A stretch of DNA of 64,000 bases, from assembly GCF_000718305.1 (NCBI RefSeq), contig NZ_JOFQ01000009.1, positions 124,001 through 188,000 of the forward strand. The letters run 5' to 3'. Below, piece after piece: positions 7,885 through 15,983 of the stretch. The notes below the pieces were generated by a model. The model did not search any database and was not told where the DNA came from. It was given only the letters and a program-made list of their open reading frames with translations. Source of the DNA: Streptomyces niger (GTDB lineage: Bacteria; Actinomycetota; Actinomycetes; Streptomycetales; Streptomycetaceae). Every line of letters begins with the position of its first letter. Position 1 is the first letter of the stretch. A program made the translations under genes and the position numbers.

Positions 7885-8658
7885 CTAGCCCTGCTCCAGC
7901 GCCGCTTCGAGGAGCGCGCGCGTCTCCGGCTCGACGTGGTCGGCGTAGTAGGCGTACAGGGCCTGGCGGGCCAGTCGCGCGGCGTGCGGGGCGTCACCGG
8001 CGCGGATCGCGGCGAGCACCTGCTCGTGGTGGTCGATGGAGCGTTCCCGCCAGGCCGCCGCGTCCGCGGCGTCGGCGATCTTGCGCTCGATGATCTCCAC
8101 GACGGCGTCGTGGACGGCGCGGGCGCACAGCCCGAGCAGCACGTTGCGGCTGGCTTCCGCGACGGCCTGGTGGAAGAGCGCGTCGGTCTCGCTGAACGCC
8201 CGCAGGCCGGCGCCCGGCCCGACGGAGAGCGACCGCATCCGGTCGATCAGCCCCGCCATCCGGTTCAGGTCGTCCTCCGTACGCAGCCGGGCGGCGAGCC
8301 GGTTGGACTCGGCCTCCAGGACCATCCGGAACTGGATCAGCTCGCCGAGGCTGGATATGTGGGAGCGGGTGAGCCGGCCGAGCGCCTGGCTGAGATTGTC
8401 CCCGGAGACGCCGAGCACCTCCGCGCCCAGCGGGTCGCCGGGCCGGGAGCGGATCAGCCCCGCGGACTGCAGGACGCGCAGCGCCTCGCGGACCGTGGAG
8501 CGGCCGACGCCGAACTGATTGACCAACTCGCGTTCGGCGGGGAGCCGGGAGCCGGGCGGCAGTTCGCCGCGGAGGATGCGCTCCTCGATCTGCTCGGCCA
8601 CCCGCTGATAGGCCCGTACCGGTTCGACGGGCGTGAAGGGAGCATCGTAGGCGGCCAT
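7885..8658 (-). CDS. FadR-subfamily GntR transcriptional regulator
   Basis: A 257-residue regulator. The N-terminal winged helix is of GntR type (RVAEQIEERILRGELPPGSR, LPAERELVNQFGVGRSTVREAL, about residues 17-75). The C-terminal FCD domain is helical with the metal-binding acidic and histidine residues of the family (E-FRMVLE, D-LFHQAV, IDHHEQVLAAI). Such regulators sense small carboxylates or acyl compounds. It is transcribed away from the M20 peptidase operon, and the perfect palindrome ACTGGTC-T-GACCAGT at 8744-8758 sits in the shared promoter region. It probably represses the operon and itself until the substrate appears. Confidence 0.9.
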   Translation of the reverse strand: MAAYDAPFTPVEPVRAYQRVAEQIEERILRGELPPGSRLPAERELVNQFGVGRSTVREALRVLQSAGLIRSRPGDPLGAEVLGVSGDNLSQALGRLTRSHISSLGELIQFRMVLEAESNRLAARLRTEDDLNRMAGLIDRMRSLSVGPGAGLRAFSETDALFHQAVAEASRNVLLGLCARAVHDAVVEIIERKIADAADAAAWRERSIDHHEQVLAAIRAGDAPHAARLARQALYAYYADHVEPETRALLEAALEQG

Positions 8659-8743
8659 CGGCACCCCGTTCCGTTTCGCCACCGATTGCTGCTGGTGGCC
8701 TCTTGACCCGCGCGTGAACGTGCGAGCAGAGTACGGGAAATCA

Positions 8744-8758
8744 ACTGGTCTGACCAGT
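8744..8758. promoter_or_regulatory. Perfect FadR-type operator palindrome
   Basis: ACTGGTC-T-GACCAGT is a perfect 7+1+7 palindrome. It matches the TGGTCnGACCA core known for FadR-subfamily GntR regulators. It lies 86 bp from the GntR start and 36 bp from the M20 start, where it could control both divergent promoters. Confidence 0.7.
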
Positions 8759-8793
8759 GCACTGGCCTCCCGGCCAGGTGTTTTGGAGGTGCT

Positions 8794-10047
8794 ATGCATG
8801 CCGCCCGGACCCACCCACCGACCGACATCGCCATCGACGCCGACGCGGCCGTCGCCTTCACCCAGGACCTGATCCGGCTGCGTACCGTCAACGCCACCGG
8901 CGCCACCGACGTCGAACGGCCGGCCGCCGATCTGGTGGCGGCGCTCTTCACCGAATTCGGCTGGCAGCACGAGGTGGTGGAGGTCGCGCCGGGCCGGCCG
9001 AACGTCATCGCCGTCATCGAGGGCAAGGGCGGCGCCGGGCCGACCCTGATGTTCGAGGGCCACACGGACGTGGTCACCGAGGGCGACCCGGCGGTGTGGA
9101 GCGTCGACCCGTACGGCGCGGAGATCCACGACGGCAAGCTCTGGGGCCGGGGCGCCGCGGACATGAAGTCCGGGGTGGCCGCCATGATCTACGGCGTGCG
9201 CGCGCTCCAGCAGGCCGGGCCGTTCCCCGGCCGGATCGTCGTCGGCGTGCTCTGCGACGAGGAAGGCCTGATGCTCGGGGCCAAGGCGTTCGCCGCCTCG
9301 CCGCTGGCCGCGGAGATCGACGGAGTGATCGTCTGCGAGCCGGAGGGGTACGAGGTGTGCACCTCGGCCCGCGGCGGCATCCGGCTGCGGCTGGAGCTGA
9401 CCGGGGTGATGGCGCACGGCGCGATGCCCCAGGAGGGGAAGAACCCGGTCGTCGCCGGGGCCAGGATCGTCGAGGCGTTGGGCCGCGCCCAGACCTGGGC
9501 GGAGGTGCGTTTCGGCGCGCACCCGCACGCCGGGCAGGTCACCGTCACCCCGACCGTGCTGCACGGCGGCGACCCCGACCAGCTCAACGTCATCCCGGCG
9601 CACGGCCTGGTCGGCGTCGACGTACGGACCATCCCGGGCACCGACCACGCCGAGCTGATCGACCGCATCCGCCACGAGGCCGAGGAGGCCGCCGCGAGCG
9701 TCGGCGTCACGGTCGCGCTGACCGTCGTCGACGACCGCCCGGCGATCGAGATCGCCGAGGACCACCCGGTGGTCGCCGGGCTGGTGGCGGCGCACGAACG
9801 GGTGCACGGCAGCCCACCGCCGTTCGGCGCGGTGCCCGGCACCACCGACGGCACGGTCCTGACCCGCGACGCCGGGCTGCCCACGGTCGTCTACGGGCCC
9901 GGCGGCAAGTGGATCGCGCACCAGAAGGACGAGTACGTGGAGGTGCGCGAGATCGGCGAGTACACCCGGGTCTACGCCGAGGCGGCGCGCCACTTCCTGA
10001 CCCAGGGTCACTTCCCCACTCAGGAGGTGCGCGGCGATGACGGCTGA
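8794..10047 (+). CDS. M20-family metallopeptidase/amidohydrolase (ArgE/DapE-like)
   Basis: A 417-residue cytoplasmic enzyme starting at ATG 8794 with a GGAGGT site. The dinuclear zinc site is complete: FEGHTDVV (His, catalytic Asp), GRGAADMKSG (bridging Asp), VLCDEEG (general-base Glu pair), VCEPEG and the C-terminal KWIAHQKDEYV (His). The lid domain contains MAHGAMPQEGKNPV. Family members split amide bonds in N-acyl amino acids, succinyl-diaminopimelate or related compounds. It is the first gene of a catabolic operon controlled by the divergent GntR regulator and overlaps the aldehyde dehydrogenase start by 11 bp. Confidence 0.9.
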   Translation: MHAARTHPPTDIAIDADAAVAFTQDLIRLRTVNATGATDVERPAADLVAALFTEFGWQHEVVEVAPGRPNVIAVIEGKGGAGPTLMFEGHTDVVTEGDPAVWSVDPYGAEIHDGKLWGRGAADMKSGVAAMIYGVRALQQAGPFPGRIVVGVLCDEEGLMLGAKAFAASPLAAEIDGVIVCEPEGYEVCTSARGGIRLRLELTGVMAHGAMPQEGKNPVVAGARIVEALGRAQTWAEVRFGAHPHAGQVTVTPTVLHGGDPDQLNVIPAHGLVGVDVRTIPGTDHAELIDRIRHEAEEAAASVGVTVALTVVDDRPAIEIAEDHPVVAGLVAAHERVHGSPPPFGAVPGTTDGTVLTRDAGLPTVVYGPGGKWIAHQKDEYVEVREIGEYTRVYAEAARHFLTQGHFPTQEVRGDDG

Positions 10048-11475
10048 GCAGACGGAGAGCACCGGGCGCTTCCCCGGCGGGCTGCCCATCGGGGACGGCT
10101 GGGTGCCGGCGCCGCGTACCGAGCCGGTCGTCTTCCCGTACGACGGCAGCGAGATCGCCCGGGCCCCCGTAGGGGACGAGGCGCTGGCGCGGCAGGCCGT
10201 GGAGCACGCGGCGGCGCTGCGGAAGGACGTGGGCCGGCTGCCCTCCCGCATACGGCGGCGGGTGCTCGGCGGCGTGGCGGCGGCGCTCGCCGAGGTCGCG
10301 CGCCCGATGGAGGACCTGCTCGTCCTGGAGACCGGCAAGCCGCGGGTGGACTGCCGTACGGAGGTGCAGCGCGCGGTCTCGACCTGGGAGGCGGCGGCCG
10401 ACGAGGTGGTCCATGTGCACGGCGAGACGGTGCCGCTGGACCTGCTGCCCTCCGGGGACGGCATGACGGGCTTCTGGACCCGCCGCCCCATCGGGATCGT
10501 GGTCGGCATCGCCGGCTTCAACTACCCGATGCTGCTGGCCTCCCACAAGATCGCGCCCGCGCTGGCGGCCGGCTGCCCCGTGGTGATCAAGCCGGCGCCG
10601 GCCACGCCGCTCGCCACGCTCTGGCTGGTGCACCTGGTCCGCGAGCAGCTGGCCGCGGCCGGCGCGCCCGTAGGCGCGGTGCAGCTGGTCACCGGGGACG
10701 AGGCGGTGGGCCGCACACTGACGACGCACGACGCGGTCGCCGCCGTCTCCTTCACCGGCTCCGCCGCGATCGGCCACCGCATCGCGCGGGACGCCGCGCC
10801 CCGCAAGGTCGTCCTCGAACTGGGCTCCAACGCCGCGCTGGTGGTGGCCGCCGACGCCGACCTGGACGCGGCGGCTACTACGCCTCGGGCCAGGCCTGCA
10901 TCGCCGTGCAGCGGGTGATCGCGGTCGAGGAGGTGGCCAAGGAGCTGGCGGCGCGGATCGCCGAACGGCTCGCGGATGTCGTGGTCGGCGACCCGCGCGA
11001 GGAGGCGACCCGGGTCGCCGCGCTCATCGACGAGGCGGCCACCGACCGGGTGCTGTCCTGGATCGAGGAGGCCCGCGCGGCCGGCGCCCGGGTGATCGCC
11101 GGTGGCGAGCGGGTGGGGCGCTGCCTCGCCCCCGCACTGCTCGCCGAGGTGCCCGGCGGGCTGCCCGCCTGGGACGAGGAGATCTTCGGCCCGGTCGTCG
11201 CGCTGCGCACGGTGCCGGACCTGGACGCCGCCTACGACCTGGTCAACGACTCGCGGTACGGCCTGCACGCCGCGGTCTTCACCCGCGACCTGGGCGCCGC
11301 TTTCGCCGCGATCGACGCGCTCGACGTCGGCGGCGTGGTCATCAACGAGGTCCCGGGCTACCGCAGCGACGTCGCCCCGTACGGCGGCGTGAAGGACTCC
11401 GGCATCGGCCGCGAGGGCCCGCGCTTCGCCATCGAGGAGCTGACCGTGACCCGCATGGCGGTGATCAGGCCGTGA
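10037..11475 (+). pseudogene. Aldehyde dehydrogenase, interrupted by a frameshift
   Basis: Together the two frames encode an NAD(P)-dependent aldehyde dehydrogenase of about 480 residues. Frame one (10037 to about 10872) has the N-terminal cofactor domain: ITGF-like PIGIVVGIAGFNYP, KPAPATPLATL, SFTGSAAIG and the catalytic-glutamate motif VLELGSNAALV. After DADLDAA the frame changes, and the rest continues in another frame from about 10873 to 11475: GGYYASGQACIAVQRV with the catalytic cysteine, then EEIFGPVVAL and GIGREGPRFAIEELT. Compared with relatives, roughly six residues are missing at the junction, so a deletion of about 16-19 nt (1 mod 3) is likely. Read in frame one, translation stops at 10918, before the active site completes. 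It is either a genuine lesion or an assembly error. Confidence 0.82.
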
Positions 11476-11531
11476 CGCCCCCTCGGCCGACCGCCCCCGC
11501 CGCACCCCTCGACCGGACCAAGGAGTCCCGC

Positions 11532-12332
11532 ATGACGTACGCGCATCTCTTCCGCCTCGACGGGCGGCATGTCGTCGTGGTCGGCGGCGGCAGCGGCATC
11601 GGGCGCGAGGCCGTGCGGGCGCTGGTGGCGCACGGCGCCGACGTGACCGTGGCCGACCGTGACCTGAAGGGCGCGGAGGAGACCGCGCGGCTCGCGGGGG
11701 AGGAGCCGGCGGCGCCCGGCAGCCGCACGGGGACGGCGACCGCGTACGCGCTGGACGTACTGGACGACGAGGCGGTACGCACGGCTGCCGAATCCTGGGG
11801 CGCGCCGGACGGGCTCGTCGTCACCGTCGGCGCCAACGTCCGTAAGCGGATCGCCGACTACACGATGGCGGAGTTCGACCGGGTGGTGGCGCTCAACCTG
11901 CGGGCGCACTTCGCCCTCGTGCAGGCCGTCGCCCCGGCGATGGCCGAGCGCGGCAGCGGCAGCGTGGTCGGGCTCGCCTCGATGCGCGCGATACAGGTCG
12001 AGCCGGGCCAGAGCGTGTACGCCGCGTCCAAGGCGGGGCTGGTGCAGTTCCTGCGGACGGCGGCGGCCGAGTGGGGGCCGCGCGGGGTGCGGTTCAACGC
12101 CATCGCGCCCGGCGTCGTGCGCACGCCGCTGACCGATCAGATCGCCGCCGACCCCGACTGGTACGACGCGTACGCGCAGGCGTCCGCGCTGCGCCGGTGG
12201 GCCGGTGCCGAGGAGCTGGCCGGTGCCGTGCACTACCTGGTCTCGGACGCGTCCACCTTCGTCACCGGCAGCGTGCTGACCGTGGACGGCGGCTGGACCG
12301 CGGTCGACGGCCGTTATGAACCATCCGTCTGA
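11532..12332 (+). CDS. Short-chain dehydrogenase/reductase (SDR)
   Basis: A 266-residue classical SDR. I prefer ATG 11532, which has AGGAGT upstream, over the in-frame GTG at 11472 that overlaps the preceding stop. The cofactor motif is GGGSGIGREAV (about residues 20-30). The substrate core includes GLASMRAIQ and VYAASKAG (catalytic Tyr and Lys), followed by NAIAPGVVRTPLT and the C-terminal TGSVLTVDGGW. It should oxidise or reduce an alcohol/ketone pair with NAD(P). It is the third enzyme of the operon, and with the aldehyde dehydrogenase it would suit stepwise oxidation of an alcohol released by amide hydrolysis. Confidence 0.9.
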   Translation: MTYAHLFRLDGRHVVVVGGGSGIGREAVRALVAHGADVTVADRDLKGAEETARLAGEEPAAPGSRTGTATAYALDVLDDEAVRTAAESWGAPDGLVVTVGANVRKRIADYTMAEFDRVVALNLRAHFALVQAVAPAMAERGSGSVVGLASMRAIQVEPGQSVYAASKAGLVQFLRTAAAEWGPRGVRFNAIAPGVVRTPLTDQIAADPDWYDAYAQASALRRWAGAEELAGAVHYLVSDASTFVTGSVLTVDGGWTAVDGRYEPSV

Positions 12333-12415
12333 CCTGCGGTGACCCTGCGATAACGTCCAGGCGGCCGGTACCGCGCCGCGGACCGGACCGTATTCCTCTT
12401 CCCGAAGGGAGCCCC

Positions 12416-12766
12416 ATGTCGCACGCCTCCGAGGACCGGGACCGGGAGGGCCCGGCGGAGACCGGACCGCCGCCGCCCGACGACCTGCCCGAGGTGAGCG
12501 CCCGGCGCCCCGCGCTGTGGCTGCTGCTCGTGCCGGCCGTGCTGTACTGCCTGGCGCCGCTGGTGGCCAACAGCGTCGAACCGCGCGTCCTCGGCCTGCC
12601 GTTCCTGCTGTTCTGGATCGTCGCCGCCACGATCGTCAGCCCCCTCGTGATCTGGCTGGTCACCCGCCTGGACCCCGCGTACCGCACCGACGCCGCCGAG
12701 CCGCTGCCCGGCGACCGGACCGCCACCCCCGCCCCCGGCGGCCCGTCCGAAGGAGGCGCCGCATGA
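12416..12766 (+). CDS. DUF3311 small membrane protein, symporter partner
   Basis: A 116-residue protein with AAGGGAG upstream of the ATG. Two hydrophobic helices fill the middle (LWLLLVPAVLYCLAPLVAN and VLGLPFLLFWIVAATIVSPL), flanked by a polar Pro/Glu-rich N-terminus and a short tail. This is the DUF3311 pattern, found in actinobacteria directly before sodium:solute symporters, much as YhdT precedes PanF. Its stop overlaps the symporter start (ATGA). It probably serves as a small accessory subunit of the transporter in the cytoplasmic membrane. Confidence 0.85.
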   Translation: MSHASEDRDREGPAETGPPPPDDLPEVSARRPALWLLLVPAVLYCLAPLVANSVEPRVLGLPFLLFWIVAATIVSPLVIWLVTRLDPAYRTDAAEPLPGDRTATPAPGGPSEGGAA

Positions 12767-14310
12767 GCGGATCAGCGGCGATCGCGACCACCGTCTTCGG
12801 CCTCGCCATGATCGCGACCATCGTCATCGGCGTGCTCAGCGCGCGCGGCCGGGACAAGGGGCTGGCCGAGTGGTCGGTCTCCAGCCGGGGCCTGGGCGTC
12901 CTCTTCATCTGGCTGCTGATGGCCGGGGAGACCTACACCAGCTTCTCCTTCCTCGGCACGGCCGGCTGGTCGTACTCCTTCGGCGTGCCGATTCTCTACC
13001 TCGTCGCGTACCTCACCGTCGGCTTCGCCGTGGGGTACGTGGTCGGCCCGGCCATCTGGACGTACGCCAGCCGGCACGGCCTGATCTCCATCGCCGACCT
13101 GGCCGAACACCGCTTCCGCTCCCGACCCGTCGGCATCCTCGTCGCCGTGATCGCCACGGTCTTCCTCGTACCCTACATCCAGGTGCAGATCCAGGGCATG
13201 GGCGTGGTGGTCAACGCGATGACGTACGGGAGCGTGGACCTGAAGGTCGCCGCGGTCATCTCCTTCGTCGTCGCCGAGGTCTTCATCCTGGTCTCCGGGC
13301 TGCGCGGCTCGGCGTGGGTCAGCGCGCTCAAGGACGTGCTGGTCATCTTCGCGGTGGTCTTCCTCGCGGTGTACGTGCCGATGCACTACCTCGACGGCCT
13401 CGGCGACTTCATGCACCGCATGGTCGCGGAGAAGCCGGAGTGGCTGACCTTCCCCGGGCACGAGTCCGGCGGCAAGGGCGGCATGTGGTTCGTCTCGACG
13501 ACACTGCTCAACGCCGTGACCATCACCATCTTCCCGACCACCGTCGCCGGCTACCTCAGCGCGAAGAGCCCCAACGCACTGCGCCGCAACGCCGTGCTGC
13601 TGCCCTGGTACCAGCTCCTGCTCTTCGTCCCGATGATGATCGGCGCCACCGCGCTGTTCGTGCTGCCGGCCCTCGGCAACCCGGACCTCGCGCTGTTCAG
13701 CCTCGTCACCGACTCGCTCCCGGCGCCCCTCGTGGCCCTCATCGGCGTCGCCGGCGCGCTCTCCGCGATCGTCCCGATGAGCGTGTTCATGCTGGCCATC
13801 GGCACGCTGTGGGGCCGTACCCTGCTCGGCGGCGGCAACGGCGCCGACCCGCGCAGCCGCCGTACGGGCCGCACGCCCGCCGACGACGTACGCACCAAGC
13901 GGCTCTCCCAACTGGTCTGCCTGATCGCCGGCCTGATCGCGCTGGGCGGCGCCCTCTTCTACCCCAACACCCTGGTCCAGCTCTCGGTCCTGTCGTACGA
14001 AGGGCTAGCGCAGCTGGTGCCCGTGGTGCTGCTCGCGCTGTTCTGGCGGCGGATGACGAAGGCCGGCGCGCTCGCGGGGCTGTTCACCGGGCTCGCGGTC
14101 GTGGTGGCGCTCTGGGCGACCGGGAACGACCCGCTGTACGGCGTCAACGGCGGCATCGTCGGGCTCGTGGCCAACCTCGTCGTCGCCGCCGCTGTCACCT
14201 TCGCGCGGCCCGCGGGACAGGAGCCGGCACCGCGTCCGCCGGGTAGGACGCCGACGACCGGCACCGACCAGGCCCCGGCCACCCCGGCGGCCCCGAAGGA
14301 GGCTCCGTGA
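12763..14310 (+). CDS. Sodium:solute symporter (SSS family)
   Basis: A 515-residue membrane protein with about 13 transmembrane helices, starting at the ATG that overlaps DUF3311. Family landmarks include the early GRGDKGLAEWSVSSRGLG loop, WLLMAGETYTSFSFLG, HGLISIADLAEHRF and the central helices with SALKDVLVIFAVV. The C-terminal tail is Pro/Thr-rich and hydrophilic. It should import an organic solute, often a carboxylate, amide or vitamin, with sodium. Coupling to DUF3311 upstream and to the amidohydrolase downstream (GTGA overlap) implies that it brings in the substrate of this catabolic operon. Confidence 0.9.
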   Translation: MSGSAAIATTVFGLAMIATIVIGVLSARGRDKGLAEWSVSSRGLGVLFIWLLMAGETYTSFSFLGTAGWSYSFGVPILYLVAYLTVGFAVGYVVGPAIWTYASRHGLISIADLAEHRFRSRPVGILVAVIATVFLVPYIQVQIQGMGVVVNAMTYGSVDLKVAAVISFVVAEVFILVSGLRGSAWVSALKDVLVIFAVVFLAVYVPMHYLDGLGDFMHRMVAEKPEWLTFPGHESGGKGGMWFVSTTLLNAVTITIFPTTVAGYLSAKSPNALRRNAVLLPWYQLLLFVPMMIGATALFVLPALGNPDLALFSLVTDSLPAPLVALIGVAGALSAIVPMSVFMLAIGTLWGRTLLGGGNGADPRSRRTGRTPADDVRTKRLSQLVCLIAGLIALGGALFYPNTLVQLSVLSYEGLAQLVPVVLLALFWRRMTKAGALAGLFTGLAVVVALWATGNDPLYGVNGGIVGLVANLVVAAAVTFARPAGQEPAPRPPGRTPTTGTDQAPATPAAPKEAP

Positions 14311-15983
14311 CGGACGCGAACGCGGCACCGGACACCACCACGACCGACGAGAGCACCCCCGTGCTCTACCGCGCCGACCGCATCATCAGCCAGCGCACCG
14401 ACGACACCGGCGCATCCGAGCCGGAGGGCTTCGCCGTCGCCGCCGGCCGGATACGCGCCACCGGCAGCTTCGCCGCACTGCGCGACCGCTTCCCCGGCGC
14501 GCCCGAGGTCGACTTCGGGCACGCCACCGTGGTCCCCGGCCTCAACGACGCCCACATCCACCTCGCGATGGCCGCCACCGACCTGCTCCACCTGGACCTG
14601 TCGGCCGCCGCCGTGGACACGGTCGACGCCCTGCTCGCCACGGTCACCGCCGAGGCGGCCCGCACGGCACCGGGGGAGTGGGTGCGCGGCAGCCGGTACG
14701 ACGACGTGAAGACCGGCCGGATCACCCGCCGGGAACTGGACCGGGCAGCGCCCGGCCACCCCGTGCTCGTCGTGCACGTCGCCGGGCACTGGGGCGTCGT
14801 CAACTCCGCCGCCCTGCGCGCCCTCGGCATCGACGAGGACACCCCGGCACCGGACGGCGGCGACTTCGGCCGGGAAGCGGACGGCCGCCTCGACGGCCGG
14901 CTGATCGAGCGCGCCCTGATGAACGTGGTCTACCCGGCCACCGCACGCGGCGACTCACCGCTCACCCCCAACTCCCCGCAGGACCGGCTGCGCGGCCTGC
15001 AGCGCGCGCAGGAGCTGTGGCACGCCGCCGGGCTCACCTCGATCTGCGACGCGCTGATCGCCCCCGACGACATCGCGCTGCTGCGTACCGCGCGCGACCA
15101 GGACCGGCTGACACTGCGCACCGGCATGCTGCTGTCCATCGACCACTACGCCAAGGCGCGGGCGCTCGGCGTTGGCAGCGGCTTCGGCGACGACCTGCTG
15201 CGGTTCGTCGGCGTGAAGGCGTTCCTGGACGGTGCGATCGGCGGCCGGACCGGCCTGCTGGCCGAGCCGTACGCCGACCCCTCGTGCGGCGGCCCGGACG
15301 GCCACGGGCTCCAGACCACCTCCACCGAGGAGCTGTGCGCGCAGGTCCGCGAGGTGCACGCGGCCGGCGACCGGATCGGCGTGCACGCCAACGGCGACGC
15401 CGCGATCCGCATCGTCCTGGACGCCTTCGAGGCGGCCCACCGGGAGCTGCCGCGCCCCGGGCTCCGGCACCGCATCGAGCACTGCACCCTCATCGACGAC
15501 GGAATCCTCGCCCGGATGAAGGCGCTGGACGCGATCGCCGTACCGTTCGCCGGTTATGCCGGCTACCACGGCGGCGCCCTGAACGCCTGGTACGGGCCCG
15601 AGCGAACGGAGCGGATGTTCGCGCACCGCTCCTTCCTGGACGCGGGTGTCACCGTCGCCGGCTCCTCGGACTACCCCTGCGGCCCCTACGAACCGCTGCT
15701 CGGCCTGCAGTCGATGGTCACCCGCGAGGGCATCGAGGACGGCGCGAAGGTCGGCCCCTCCCAGCGGGTCACCGCCGCCGAGGCGCTGCGCATCTTCACC
15801 CTCGGTTCGGCCGAGGCGGAGGGCACAGCCCACCACAAGGGCCGGCTCGCGCCCGGCCACCTCGCCGACTTCACCGTCCTCGGCGAGAACCCGCTCACCA
15901 TCGACCCGCACGGCATCTCCGCCATCCCCGTGCGCGCGACCTACGTGGGCGGGCAGCGCGTGCACGAGGAGGTCGCCCGATGA
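14307..15983 (+). CDS. Amidohydrolase family 3 (YtcJ-like)
   Basis: A 558-residue metal-dependent hydrolase with a GTG start overlapping the symporter stop. The metal ligands of the amidohydrolase barrel are visible: GLNDAHIHL (HxH), VHANGDAAI (His), RHRIEHCTLI (His) and AGSSDYPCGPYEPL (catalytic Asp). The C-terminal GRLAPGHLADFTVL is the usual end of the composite beta-domain. Members of this branch split amide, N-acyl or cyclic amide bonds in the cytoplasm. It lies between the transporter and the acylase and overlaps both, so it should act on the imported compound or an intermediate. The natural substrate is unknown. Confidence 0.9.
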   Translation: MTDANAAPDTTTTDESTPVLYRADRIISQRTDDTGASEPEGFAVAAGRIRATGSFAALRDRFPGAPEVDFGHATVVPGLNDAHIHLAMAATDLLHLDLSAAAVDTVDALLATVTAEAARTAPGEWVRGSRYDDVKTGRITRRELDRAAPGHPVLVVHVAGHWGVVNSAALRALGIDEDTPAPDGGDFGREADGRLDGRLIERALMNVVYPATARGDSPLTPNSPQDRLRGLQRAQELWHAAGLTSICDALIAPDDIALLRTARDQDRLTLRTGMLLSIDHYAKARALGVGSGFGDDLLRFVGVKAFLDGAIGGRTGLLAEPYADPSCGGPDGHGLQTTSTEELCAQVREVHAAGDRIGVHANGDAAIRIVLDAFEAAHRELPRPGLRHRIEHCTLIDDGILARMKALDAIAVPFAGYAGYHGGALNAWYGPERTERMFAHRSFLDAGVTVAGSSDYPCGPYEPLLGLQSMVTREGIEDGAKVGPSQRVTAAEALRIFTLGSAEAEGTAHHKGRLAPGHLADFTVLGENPLTIDPHGISAIPVRATYVGGQRVHEEVAR

